Below are positions 7,820-15,840 of a stretch of DNA of 64,000 nucleotides, piece by piece. Position numbers and translations under genes: made by a program. The stretch comes from an uncultured Tateyamaria sp. (GTDB taxonomy: Bacteria > Pseudomonadota > Alphaproteobacteria > Rhodobacterales > Rhodobacteraceae): NCBI RefSeq assembly GCF_947488715.1, contig NZ_CANLAG010000004.1, positions 124,001-188,000 on the forward strand. The letters run 5' to 3'. Positions within the stretch are counted from its first letter, which is position 1. Each line of letters starts with the position of its first letter. Under the pieces are notes generated by a model, which worked only from the letters and a program-made list of their open reading frames with translations, had not been told where the DNA came from and did not search any database.

Positions 7820-9145
7820 TCAGTCCGTCGGGTTCTCAAGGAACGCGCCATGCACAACCATGTTGTTCTTGTCGCCCGCCGGATTGATGTCGACTTCCAT
7901 CTTGTAGTTCTTGTCCGAAGAGCCGGACGACGACTTGGTGAACGACGTGCTCGACGATGCAATCGGGATGATGCCAAACAGGCTGACCGAAGCATGCGAC
8001 TGCGTGTGGAAGTATTTTTGGAACGAGGAGTAGTCGTCCGAGGCAAAGAACATCTTGCCCGTTGGCATGGTCGACACCAACAGCCCGCGCAGGGATTGCA
8101 ACCCGCCGCCCTTGAGGACAGCCTTGTGCGTTGCCTCGTTCGAGATGAAGTACGGTCCGGTGTCACCGGCGGTGTTGTTGAACGCCTGCTTGAGGATGGT
8201 CGCCAGATACCAGCCGATGGTGTTGTTGGCGGTCAGGTTCGACGGCGAGGCCGCGAGATAGCTGACATTGGTGAACTCCAGCTGGATCTTGGCCTTGGAC
8301 ATCAGGCTTTGGAAATCGCTCTGGCTGTACTGGGCGCTGGTCGCACCGGCGATGTTGAGGAAGTCGATCGGGAACGAACCGCCCGCGCCACCTTCGATGG
8401 AGAAGCTGGAAGACGACTGACCCACATCCGTCAATTCGACAGTGATGTTCACGGTCTGACCGTTGGCAAATGCCGTGGGGAAGTTCGGGTCGACGTTGTA
8501 GCCGGGGAACCAGACCTTGGCGTTGTTGCGGTCATAGGCCTGAAGGCCGCCGTTGGTTTGCGACGGCGTGGCGATATTGCCTTTGACCGCGGTGATCTGG
8601 CGACCAAATTCGACCATGGCGGAGTTGATGTTCGACATGATGTCGATGGCCGCCTTGGCCTGGTTGTAGTCCGATGCGAACCGGGCCCAGTTCAGCGACT
8701 GTTTGAATTGCGGCGTGAATTGCGCAGTCACATAGTCGATCTTGGAGTGGACGCCCGCCGCAGTCATTTCGGCCTGCGTGATGGGGGCAAAGGTTTGCTC
8801 CCAGGTGGTGACGAGGTTGTTCAGGACAACAGCGTTCTGCGTCTTGATCTGTGTGATCTGGTTCTGGTCGGCCTGCGAAAGACCGTATGCCATGTCCTGG
8901 ACCATCTGCAGGTAGGCAGAGGTGAACATGTCCGCAGTGGACCATGTGTTCAGAGCGCCGTTGGTGCCGGGCACAAAGGTGCCTGCGATGATGTCGTGTG
9001 CGCCGTGGTCCAGAACACCCATGTTCAGCACCGGACGTGCGATCATTTCGGGGATTGTGAACTGTTGTGGGTTGGGCATGCCGGGGGGCAGGCTGGATTG
9101 AAATTGCTTGAGAATCTGTGCCTTGGCGGTGTCGAGATCAGCCAT
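7820..9145 (-). CDS. Unassigned protein, first gene of the accessory operon
   Basis: A 441-residue protein I do not recognise, without signal peptide or clear membrane helix. The N-terminal half looks helical (MADLDTAKAQILKQFQSSL, later DYNQAKAAIDIMSNINSAMVEFG). The C-terminal half looks beta-rich with a Ser-rich segment (IPIASSSTSFTKSSSGSSDKN) and ends NNMVVHGAFLENPTD. Gly/Ser stretches such as SSFSIEGGAGGSFPIDFLN are notable. The start at 9145 is preferred to an upstream ATG because the N-terminal helix begins here. It is the promoter-proximal gene of the leftward operon and faces the winged-helix/TPR regulator across 491 bp. No enzymatic motif is visible. A structural or binding role is a guess only. 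Confidence 0.65.
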   Translation of the reverse strand: MADLDTAKAQILKQFQSSLPPGMPNPQQFTIPEMIARPVLNMGVLDHGAHDIIAGTFVPGTNGALNTWSTADMFTSAYLQMVQDMAYGLSQADQNQITQIKTQNAVVLNNLVTTWEQTFAPITQAEMTAAGVHSKIDYVTAQFTPQFKQSLNWARFASDYNQAKAAIDIMSNINSAMVEFGRQITAVKGNIATPSQTNGGLQAYDRNNAKVWFPGYNVDPNFPTAFANGQTVNITVELTDVGQSSSSFSIEGGAGGSFPIDFLNIAGATSAQYSQSDFQSLMSKAKIQLEFTNVSYLAASPSNLTANNTIGWYLATILKQAFNNTAGDTGPYFISNEATHKAVLKGGGLQSLRGLLVSTMPTGKMFFASDDYSSFQKYFHTQSHASVSLFGIIPIASSSTSFTKSSSGSSDKNYKMEVDINPAGDKNNMVVHGAFLENPTD

Positions 9146-9636
9146 TGTAATATGTCCTATCTTTAAGATTTTTTGACTTCCTGCGGAGCTGGCGGTTGAC
9201 CAACCCACGATTGCAGCCTGCCTGTGAGCGGCGGCAGTGTCCTGAAACCCGTCCGAAACTTCCTTGAAATCTGGGCGAAACCGAACGCGTCCGATTTCGG
9301 AAGGATTTCGGATTTGTTTCAGGCGGACGGTCGGATTTCGGGGCAGAGTCTAAGGTATTCGGGTGCAAGATCCGCAGTGACGGATCGGACAAATGCAGGA
9401 TGGGGTGACATGACGGGATCAATTCGTGCACGGGACGAGGCGGCGCTGTGCGCGCGCGCGTACGTTCCGTGGGCGCGCATGCCGTTTGCCATACTGCATC
9501 ACCCGACACACCGCGCGGTCCACCAAGCTTATCCCGCGGGCATTCCGGTCCCCAGTGTGCGCCTGCCTTGCACACTTGACGCTCCCACGACATCTCGGCC
9601 GGTATTTTGCCGCGCACGTTGTTCTGAGTTTGCCAG
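9146..9636. promoter_or_regulatory. Divergent control region with GATTTCGG direct repeats
   Basis: This 491-base gap separates the leftward three-gene operon from the regulator gene and should hold promoters for both. Three direct repeats are visible: CGATTTCGG (9292-9300), GGATTTCGG (9303-9311) and GGATTTCGG (9333-9341). Their starts are 11 and 30 bases apart, roughly one and three helical turns, as expected for tandem sites of an OmpR-type winged-helix protein. Open frames inside the gap have no support as genes. Confidence 0.45.
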
Positions 9637-11442
9637 ATGACGCAGGGTCTATCGTCAAACGGGAATGCCTGTTACGCTGCCAATGGGTTAGGTGGATCGC
9701 CGGTTGTTGGCATGGCATGGAAAAAACTGGCAGGCCGTTTTCCGGCTGCCAGAACGGAACATGTGCCAGCGCAACGCCCGGTGCTGCATGAACCAAGTGT
9801 TCTGCAAAAGGGGCGAGAGACGGACATTTTCGGCAATGAGCGCCAAACACCAGACCGCATCCGTCTTGGTGAAACGACGTATGACAGGACGAACCAACGC
9901 CTGAGCGATGCGACAGGTCGTGAAATCCTGTTGCGTGCGCAATCCGCGCGCGTGCTGCAGGTGCTGGCGGAAACGCCGGGCGTGCTCGTGGCGCGTGATG
10001 ATCTGATTGAACGTATCTGGGGCGATGTGTCGGTGACCGATGACAGCCTCACACAATGCGTGGCCGACATCCGCCGCGCCTTGGCTGACCATGACCGCGC
10101 GCTCCTGCGAACGATGCCGAAACGCGGCTATGTCCTCAACGGTGTCGTGTTGGAGGTCGCCGCCGCAACCGCTGCCGCGCCCGTAGATGCGCCGACAGAC
10201 CATGCCATTATAGAGCCCGAAGGCACCATTACCGCCCAACTGGACCCGCGCGACGTCTTGCCGACACTCGCCGTGATGCCGATGCGCAGCGCGCTGGAGG
10301 GCAAGCAGGAACCGCTGGGCATTTTCATTGCAGATGAAATCGCAGGCGCGCTTGGACGGTCCGAGGACGTCAACGTGATCTCGCGGCTGTCCACGGCACA
10401 GGTGACCGATACACCGGGTGGCGTCAGCGACCTGCGGCGCGTCCTGAATGCCGATTTTGTCGTGTCAGGCCATGTTCTGACCGAAGGCGACCGCGCCATG
10501 CTGTCGGTCGAATTCGTGGAAACGGACACGCAATACATCCTTTGGTCCGAACGGGTGAGTTTGCCGTTGGGGCCGTTGCTGACTGACACGGATTGGGTCG
10601 CGCATATCGCGTCGCACGTGCGCAACGCCATCATGGTGAATGAGGTGCGCCGCTTGCGCACGCGCCCACTGGCTGATCTGAAACTGTTCAGCGTACTGCA
10701 CGGTGCCGTGGGCCTCATGCACCGCTTGTCGCCACGCTATTTCAACGAAGCGCGGGACCTGCTCACCTATCTGATTGAACGTGCACCCAACAATCCGTCG
10801 CCACTGGCCTGGATGGCGCGCTGGCACGTGTTGCGCGCGATGCAGGGCTGGTCGCAGGACGTTCAGAAAGAAGCACAGGCCGCGATCGAGTGCGCTGAAC
10901 GGGCGCTCGACATCGATTCCGAAAACACGTTGGCGCTGACCAGCCTCGGCTTTGTGATGACCAACCTGCTGCACCAGTTGGATGATGCGCGCGGCTACTA
11001 TGACAGCGCGCTTGTGATCAATCCAAACGACGCTCAAGCCCGTGCGCTGCGCGGTATGTTGCAGGCATTCACGGATCATGCCGACGATGGCAAACGCGAC
11101 GTAGAGCGTGCTTTGCATCTGACGCCAAGAGACCCGCACCGGTTTTTCTATTTGATCCTGGCCGCGGGCGCGAACCTGTCGGCAGGGGACTACACACGGG
11201 CCGTGACGTTGGCCCAGGAATCGCTCCGCCTGAACCGAACCCATGTGTCGACGTTGCGAACACTGGCGGCTGCGCAAATGGGGGCCGGTCAGGCAGACGC
11301 ATCCCAAAAGACAGTGCGCGAGTTGATGCGGCTGCAACCTGATCTGCGGGTCAGCACCTGGCAACGCAATGCACCCAGCCGAAATTTTGAAAACGGACGC
11401 AGGTTCGCCGAGCTGCTGAAAAGCGCTGGCGTGCCGGATTGA
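9637..11442 (+). CDS. Winged-helix (OmpR/CadC-type) regulator with TPR domain
   Basis: A protein of up to 601 residues. Residues of about 75-169 form a Trans_reg_C winged helix (LLRAQSARVLQVLAETPG, then LRTMPKRGYVLNG). Residues of about 205-310 resemble the FlgO/TolB-like module common after such HTHs (LAVMPM... LGIFIADEIAGAL... VVSGHV). Residues of about 390-580 carry tetratricopeptide-like helices (ALDIDSENTLALTSLGF; ALVINPNDAQARALRGML). No transmembrane helix is seen, so unlike CadC it should be soluble. The start is uncertain: 9637 is the longest option and ATG at 9712 is an alternative, neither with a good ribosome-binding site. By position it is the likely activator of the flanking operons; the effector is unknown. 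Confidence 0.85.
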   Translation: MTQGLSSNGNACYAANGLGGSPVVGMAWKKLAGRFPAARTEHVPAQRPVLHEPSVLQKGRETDIFGNERQTPDRIRLGETTYDRTNQRLSDATGREILLRAQSARVLQVLAETPGVLVARDDLIERIWGDVSVTDDSLTQCVADIRRALADHDRALLRTMPKRGYVLNGVVLEVAAATAAAPVDAPTDHAIIEPEGTITAQLDPRDVLPTLAVMPMRSALEGKQEPLGIFIADEIAGALGRSEDVNVISRLSTAQVTDTPGGVSDLRRVLNADFVVSGHVLTEGDRAMLSVEFVETDTQYILWSERVSLPLGPLLTDTDWVAHIASHVRNAIMVNEVRRLRTRPLADLKLFSVLHGAVGLMHRLSPRYFNEARDLLTYLIERAPNNPSPLAWMARWHVLRAMQGWSQDVQKEAQAAIECAERALDIDSENTLALTSLGFVMTNLLHQLDDARGYYDSALVINPNDAQARALRGMLQAFTDHADDGKRDVERALHLTPRDPHRFFYLILAAGANLSAGDYTRAVTLAQESLRLNRTHVSTLRTLAAAQMGAGQADASQKTVRELMRLQPDLRVSTWQRNAPSRNFENGRRFAELLKSAGVPD

Positions 11443-11473
11443 TAGACAACCTACAAAGACTGGAGGACTTCCG

Positions 11474-12661
11474 ATGAGCATTTTCCCACAAGGTGCCTAT
11501 GGCGCGTATGGAGCATATGGAGCGTACGGCGCCTACGGGGCGTATGGCGCCTATGCAGGTGCGGGGGCATACGGGGCCTATGGCGCCTACGGGGCATATG
11601 GCGGTGGTTCGGAAAACCCGATGCTGGCGAACGCGTTCATCACCACCCATGACGGCATCACCGGTGCACAATTGGATCACGTGGGCACCGTCAACCCCGG
11701 CGCAGCAGACAGCACCGAAAACCTGACCCGCCTGTCGGCCGGCGTACGCGCAGCGCTCTATCAGGCCGAACTGACGCCCACAGTCGACGTGAATTTTGAC
11801 GCCGATGGTGATTTCCCTCAGGCGGTGCTTTGGCGTCGTGGCAAGGAAAAGCGCGGCGGCACTGTGATCAAGCAGGAAAAGATGGTCCAGATGATCGCGC
11901 CCGAAGTCGGGCAGTTGCAGGCGCAAATGAAACAGGTGTGGGGCTATGCTCAGATCCGCCCTGACCGGTCGAGCGAGATCCTGACGCAGGTGTCCGTCCC
12001 GGCACCGTTCTTTTCGACCATCGGCTTTATGGATCCAGCGCGCACGCCGTATACGCTTGAATTCCTCTATGCTGCACTGGCCTTTGCCTCCTCGGCCTAT
12101 CAGCGGATGAAATACACTCTGGCGGTCAAGCGCCCGATCGAGTTCTCGCCGCAACTGCAACCGATGATCCCGACGCCGACGCACGGCTCGCTGCCCAGCG
12201 GCCATGCGACCGAAGCATTCCTGATGGCCCGCTTGATCTGGAAACTTTTGCGCCACAGTAACGCACCGCAATACAGCGACACGGCCTATTGGGGTGAGAT
12301 GCTGATGCGGCTGGCCGCGCGTATTGCCACCAACCGGACTGTGGCGGGCGTCCACTTCCCCGTGGACAGCGTGGCAGGTGCCATCCTGGGTTCAACACTG
12401 GCCGAGCATGTCTTTACCCAATGCTGCGGTGGCGACTGGTGGTCCACGTCCTTTGACGGGACCAAATTCGATCCCAACGATGATCTGAATTGGCACCTTC
12501 TTTACGACGCGGCTACAGATACGATGGAACCCAGCGCGGGCGAATGGATGCAGGGTGAAACCCAGAGCGGTGACCCAAGGTTTGAACCATCCCCGATCCT
12601 GGCCTGGCTCTGGTCCAAGGCTGTGGCTGAATGGCAGGACATCGAAACCGGTGCGGGTTGA
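11474..12661 (+). CDS. PAP2 / vanadium-dependent haloperoxidase-type protein with GAY-repeat N-terminus
   Basis: A 395-residue protein carrying the complete vanadate/phosphate pocket of the PAP2-vanadium haloperoxidase superfamily. K213 and R220-P221 form KX6RP, P241-S242-G243-H244 form PSGH, and R288, H294 and D298 form RX5HX3D. The wording TPTHGSLPSGHATEAF resembles vanadium-dependent haloperoxidases more than lipid phosphatases, and no membrane helices are seen. Which anion and substrate it uses cannot be read from sequence. Residues 7-45 are a Gly-Ala-Tyr tandem repeat with no counterpart in the family that I know. It lies 31 bases after the regulator, with GGAGGA before the start, and 11 bases before the subtilase gene, suggesting co-transcription. 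Confidence 0.85.
   Translation: MSIFPQGAYGAYGAYGAYGAYGAYGAYAGAGAYGAYGAYGAYGGGSENPMLANAFITTHDGITGAQLDHVGTVNPGAADSTENLTRLSAGVRAALYQAELTPTVDVNFDADGDFPQAVLWRRGKEKRGGTVIKQEKMVQMIAPEVGQLQAQMKQVWGYAQIRPDRSSEILTQVSVPAPFFSTIGFMDPARTPYTLEFLYAALAFASSAYQRMKYTLAVKRPIEFSPQLQPMIPTPTHGSLPSGHATEAFLMARLIWKLLRHSNAPQYSDTAYWGEMLMRLAARIATNRTVAGVHFPVDSVAGAILGSTLAEHVFTQCCGGDWWSTSFDGTKFDPNDDLNWHLLYDAATDTMEPSAGEWMQGETQSGDPRFEPSPILAWLWSKAVAEWQDIETGAG
11492..11608 (+). repeat. In-frame 9-bp tandem repeat coding Gly-Ala-Tyr
   Basis: Thirteen consecutive 9-base units encode seven GAY triplets, one AGA, four GAY and one GGG. The units differ at synonymous positions (GGT/GGC/GGA/GGG, GCC/GCG/GCA, TAT/TAC), so the peptide is better conserved than the DNA. 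This argues against very recent slippage and for selection on the protein. Confidence 0.9.
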
Positions 12662-12672
12662 GGAGCGGGACC

Positions 12673-14703
12673 ATGTACAACTGGACCGATACCCAAACCC
12701 GGGATGACGCGCCGCTTCTTGACGAGGTGACCGATTTCCGGCTCACCCTCGCCCAGGCGCAAGTGTCAGAATTTGTGGATGAAATATGGTGGTCTGTGCT
12801 GATCGAAGTGGCCAATGTGTCCATCGATGAGTTCGAGGCATCGGTGGTGGACTATGGCAGCGATCTGCTGATCCCGGCGGCCTATGATGCGGCGGATCGG
12901 TCACGCGAAATGGCGCGGCAGCCCATCACAATCTACGCCCGCAAGCGCTTGATCGACACGCTGAACCAGGCGGACAACCCGCACCACGTGGTGTCTCTGC
13001 ACCTCGGTGCACAGACCTCTGACACCTACCTGGACTTTGATGCGACTTCGCCGGAATTGACCCCGGTCACGGTTTCGGACGACGCTGTGGTCATGGCGGT
13101 TGTGGATGACGGCATCGCAATCGCCCATGACCTTTTGCGCAAAGGGCGCGTCACCACGCGCGTCGCCCATGCCTCGATCCTCGAAGCACAGCCCGTGCTT
13201 GGTGGGCACAGTTCCGTCGGCCGGGGCCTCGACAGCGAGGCAATCGACGCGGCACTGGATGCGGCGACATTCAACGATCTGCTGGACGAGGACCTGTTCT
13301 ACCGTTCCGTTGGCATCGTGGATTGGGCTGCGACGGCGGTGTCGACAGTGGCCGCGCGTACGTCGCATGGCACCCATGTCTCGGGGCTGGCTGCGGGCTA
13401 TCCGATGGAGGCCGCCTGTGACAATCGGCCGGTGATCTGCGTTGCCCTTCCGAACCCCGCGGTCGAGGACACAACCGGGCTCGATTCCCTGCCGATCCTT
13501 TACCTCGCATTCCATATCCTCGCCAAACAGGCCCAGCGGTTCTGCCGGGCGGACGGATCGCTGGTGCCGGTTGTGTTCAACTTTTCCTTTGGCAATTCGG
13601 GCGGGCCGCACGATGGCACGGGCCTCTTTGCGACCCTGTTTGAACACTACTTTGGCGACAATCGCCAATGGCCCGGCCCGGATCAAAAAGCGTGGCTGAC
13701 CCTGCCTGCGGGCAACATCAACCTGGGCCGCCTGCACGGCGTGGCCGAGGAGGCCGGACCAACACATTTTGACCTGTCCGTACTGCCCAATGACCAGACG
13801 CCAACCGTTGTGCAGATTTGGATGCCCACCGGCACCGCCGACAGCGCACCAGGGCTGGCGCAGATTGCAGTCACCACACCGGGCGGGCAAAGCGCCGTGA
13901 TCCCGACCGTGCCGGGGCAGGTGGCGTCCCTTGTCAATGAGGCTGGCGCCGAGATTGCGCGCCTGGCCTGTCAGGCGGGTGGGGGCGTGATCCACCGCGA
14001 TCTTGTGACCGTTTCGATCAATCCTACCGCGCATCTGGATACGCCGGGGCCGAATGCCCCGCATGGGATGTGGGCGATTGATGTCACCCGCGATGACGGC
14101 CCGTCCGAAGCAGCCATCCACTTTTGGGTGCGCCGCGACGAAACGCTGCCGGGAACGCGGTCGGGTGGTCGTCAGGCGTGGTTCAGCAACCCAGACTACG
14201 TGCGGTTTGACCGCTTTGGCGTGCCGCTGGCCACAGATCCCACAGGCACCGATTGCCCGGTGCGCCGTCACACCACGCTCAGCGGGTTTGCCGGTGGCGA
14301 AGCCCCCATCGTCGTGGCCGCCTACACCGAACGGGACGCGCAAGTGTCGCTCTATTCCGGCAGTGGACCACTGGCGCGCCGCGATGTGCCGCCCGTGCCA
14401 ACGCGCGACGGTCCGGACCTCGCGGCCAAAGGCGACGACAGCTATGCGTTGCGTGGCGTGATCAACGCAGGCTCGCGCAGCGGCTCTTGGGTGCGGTTGT
14501 CGGGCACCAGCGTGGCTGCGCCGCGTGTGGCCCGTGCTGCGTCTGACGGGATTTGTGATGCCGCTGGCGGTGGTCGTGACTGGTCGGCGCATGCGGCGGC
14601 CCAGTCGCCGTTCCCGCTTGCGGATACAACCACGCCAGAGCGCGCGGGTGTGGGTGGCATCGACATTCCTATTCCGGGATTTGGACGCCCTCCCTCGTCC
14701 TGA
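12673..14703 (+). CDS. Subtilisin-like serine peptidase (S8 family)
   Basis: A 676-residue subtilase with an intact catalytic triad: D145 in VVDDGIAIAHD, H232 in SHGTHVSGLAAG, and S613 in SGTSVAAP. The distance between His and Ser is long (about 380 residues), implying a large insert between the oxyanion region and the Ser motif. An N-terminal region of about 130 residues precedes the Asp motif and may act as a prodomain. No signal peptide is visible. The start at 12673 follows GAGGAGCGGG and is only 11 bases after the haloperoxidase-type gene, so the two probably form one transcript. A role in processing a product of this locus, such as the GAY-repeat protein, is speculative. Confidence 0.88.
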   Translation: MYNWTDTQTRDDAPLLDEVTDFRLTLAQAQVSEFVDEIWWSVLIEVANVSIDEFEASVVDYGSDLLIPAAYDAADRSREMARQPITIYARKRLIDTLNQADNPHHVVSLHLGAQTSDTYLDFDATSPELTPVTVSDDAVVMAVVDDGIAIAHDLLRKGRVTTRVAHASILEAQPVLGGHSSVGRGLDSEAIDAALDAATFNDLLDEDLFYRSVGIVDWAATAVSTVAARTSHGTHVSGLAAGYPMEAACDNRPVICVALPNPAVEDTTGLDSLPILYLAFHILAKQAQRFCRADGSLVPVVFNFSFGNSGGPHDGTGLFATLFEHYFGDNRQWPGPDQKAWLTLPAGNINLGRLHGVAEEAGPTHFDLSVLPNDQTPTVVQIWMPTGTADSAPGLAQIAVTTPGGQSAVIPTVPGQVASLVNEAGAEIARLACQAGGGVIHRDLVTVSINPTAHLDTPGPNAPHGMWAIDVTRDDGPSEAAIHFWVRRDETLPGTRSGGRQAWFSNPDYVRFDRFGVPLATDPTGTDCPVRRHTTLSGFAGGEAPIVVAAYTERDAQVSLYSGSGPLARRDVPPVPTRDGPDLAAKGDDSYALRGVINAGSRSGSWVRLSGTSVAAPRVARAASDGICDAAGGGRDWSAHAAAQSPFPLADTTTPERAGVGGIDIPIPGFGRPPSS

Positions 14704-14716
14704 TCCCGTGACTGTT

Positions 14717-14744
14717 GCCGGGTCCCGCACCTTTGGGGCCCGGC
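14717..14744 (+). terminator. Stem-loop after the subtilase gene
   Basis: GCCGGGTCCC (14717-14726) pairs with GGGGCCCGGC (14735-14744), ten base pairs with one wobble and an eight-base loop, starting 13 bases after the stop codon. No T-tract follows. Confidence 0.55.
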
Positions 14745-14846
14745 GCCCGACGCCGTTTGACGAAATTCGGCGGCCCCTCTTGTGCGCAGATGGCACATCG
14801 TGTCCAAATCCATGTGACCCCTCTTGCACCCGGAGCCCGCCGCGCC

Positions 14847-15809
14847 ATGGATTTCAAACCAATCGGAACATCCGGACTGACCGTATCCTCCATCTGCTTT
14901 GGTGCTTCGGGGCTGGGCAACATGCCCGACACCTACGGCTACGAAGTGTCGGATGAAACCGCCCGCGCGACGCTGCACGCGATCTTTGACGGTCCGGTGA
15001 ATTTCCTCGACACTTCAAACAATTATGGCTTTGGCCGTAGCGAAGCACGCATCGGTGACGCCATCCGCGAGCGCGGTGGCTTGCCGGACGGTTTTGTCCT
15101 GTCGACCAAGGTGGACCGCGACATGGACACCGGGCGGCTCGATGCTGACCGCGTCAAACAATCGGTCGAGGAAAGCCTGTCCCGTCTGGGTGTGGACCGG
15201 GTTCCGCTCTTGCATCTGCACGACCCCGAACATGCACGTGATCTCGATGAAATCACCGGAACGGGGGGCGCTTTGGACGCGCTCTTTGCGCTCCGGGACG
15301 AGGAGGTCGTCGATGCGGTTGGTCTGGCGATGGGACGTCTCGACATCATGTTTCCGATCCTGCGCGACCGCCCGTTCGACGCGATCATCAGTCACAACCG
15401 GTACACGCTGTTGAACCGGTCGGCAGATGCAATATTTTCCCACGCACATGAGCGCGGCATCGCCGTTCTGAACGCCGCACCCTATGCGGGCGGCGTGTTG
15501 GCCAAGGGCAGCGCCGCCATGCCGCGCGTCACTTATCAGCCCGCGACCGAAGCCGATCTGGCACCCGTTCGGGCTATCGAACAGCTGTGCAACAACCACG
15601 GGGTCGCGCCCGGCGCTGCGGCGTTGCAGTTTTCCATGCGCGATCCGCGCATCACGTCCACGATTGTCGGCGTAACCTCGGCGGCGCGTGTCGCGCAAAC
15701 GCTGGAATGGGCGGACGCGACATTGGGCGATGCGGCGTGGACCGCACTGGGCGCATTGCCCTTTTCGACCGAAGACCCCGAAGCCAACCGCGCCTACAAG
15801 CCGGGGTAA
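14847..15809 (+). CDS. Aldo/keto reductase
   Basis: A 320-residue NADPH-type aldo/keto reductase of the (beta/alpha)8 fold. The tetrad is visible: Asp and Tyr in FLDTSNNYGFGRSE, Lys in VLSTKVDRD, and His in LLHLHDPEH. The C-terminal cofactor-binding region includes ITSTIVGVTSAARVAQTLEW. It resembles the branch containing aldose dehydrogenases such as D-threo-aldose 1-dehydrogenase. The start at 14847 is where the family N-terminus (MDFKPIGTSGLTVSS) begins. It is 31 bases upstream of iolB and probably in the same transcript, pointing to a sugar or cyclitol-derived substrate, but the exact reaction is unknown. Confidence 0.9.
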   Translation: MDFKPIGTSGLTVSSICFGASGLGNMPDTYGYEVSDETARATLHAIFDGPVNFLDTSNNYGFGRSEARIGDAIRERGGLPDGFVLSTKVDRDMDTGRLDADRVKQSVEESLSRLGVDRVPLLHLHDPEHARDLDEITGTGGALDALFALRDEEVVDAVGLAMGRLDIMFPILRDRPFDAIISHNRYTLLNRSADAIFSHAHERGIAVLNAAPYAGGVLAKGSAAMPRVTYQPATEADLAPVRAIEQLCNNHGVAPGAAALQFSMRDPRITSTIVGVTSAARVAQTLEWADATLGDAAWTALGALPFSTEDPEANRAYKPG

Positions 15810-15840
15810 CGCGCCCTCCACCCCCAAAAGGGAACGACCT

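Noticed and set aside
9224-9640. Plus-strand open frame of 138 codons in the divergent control region
   Set aside because: No ribosome-binding site, no motif and Arg/Cys-rich composition; it overlaps the expected promoters.
11492-11608. The 9-bp repeat considered as a CRISPR or intergenic satellite
   Set aside because: The units are contiguous without spacers and stay in frame in a coding sequence, so this is a protein repeat.
5264-14703. The accessory locus considered as a prophage or phage-tail-like element
   Set aside because: No integrase, capsid, tail, lysis or attachment-site signals were seen; only enzymes and unassigned proteins.
12901-14829. Long minus-strand open frame opposite the subtilase gene
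   Set aside because: It is an antisense shadow; the plus strand carries the intact Asp/His/Ser triad.
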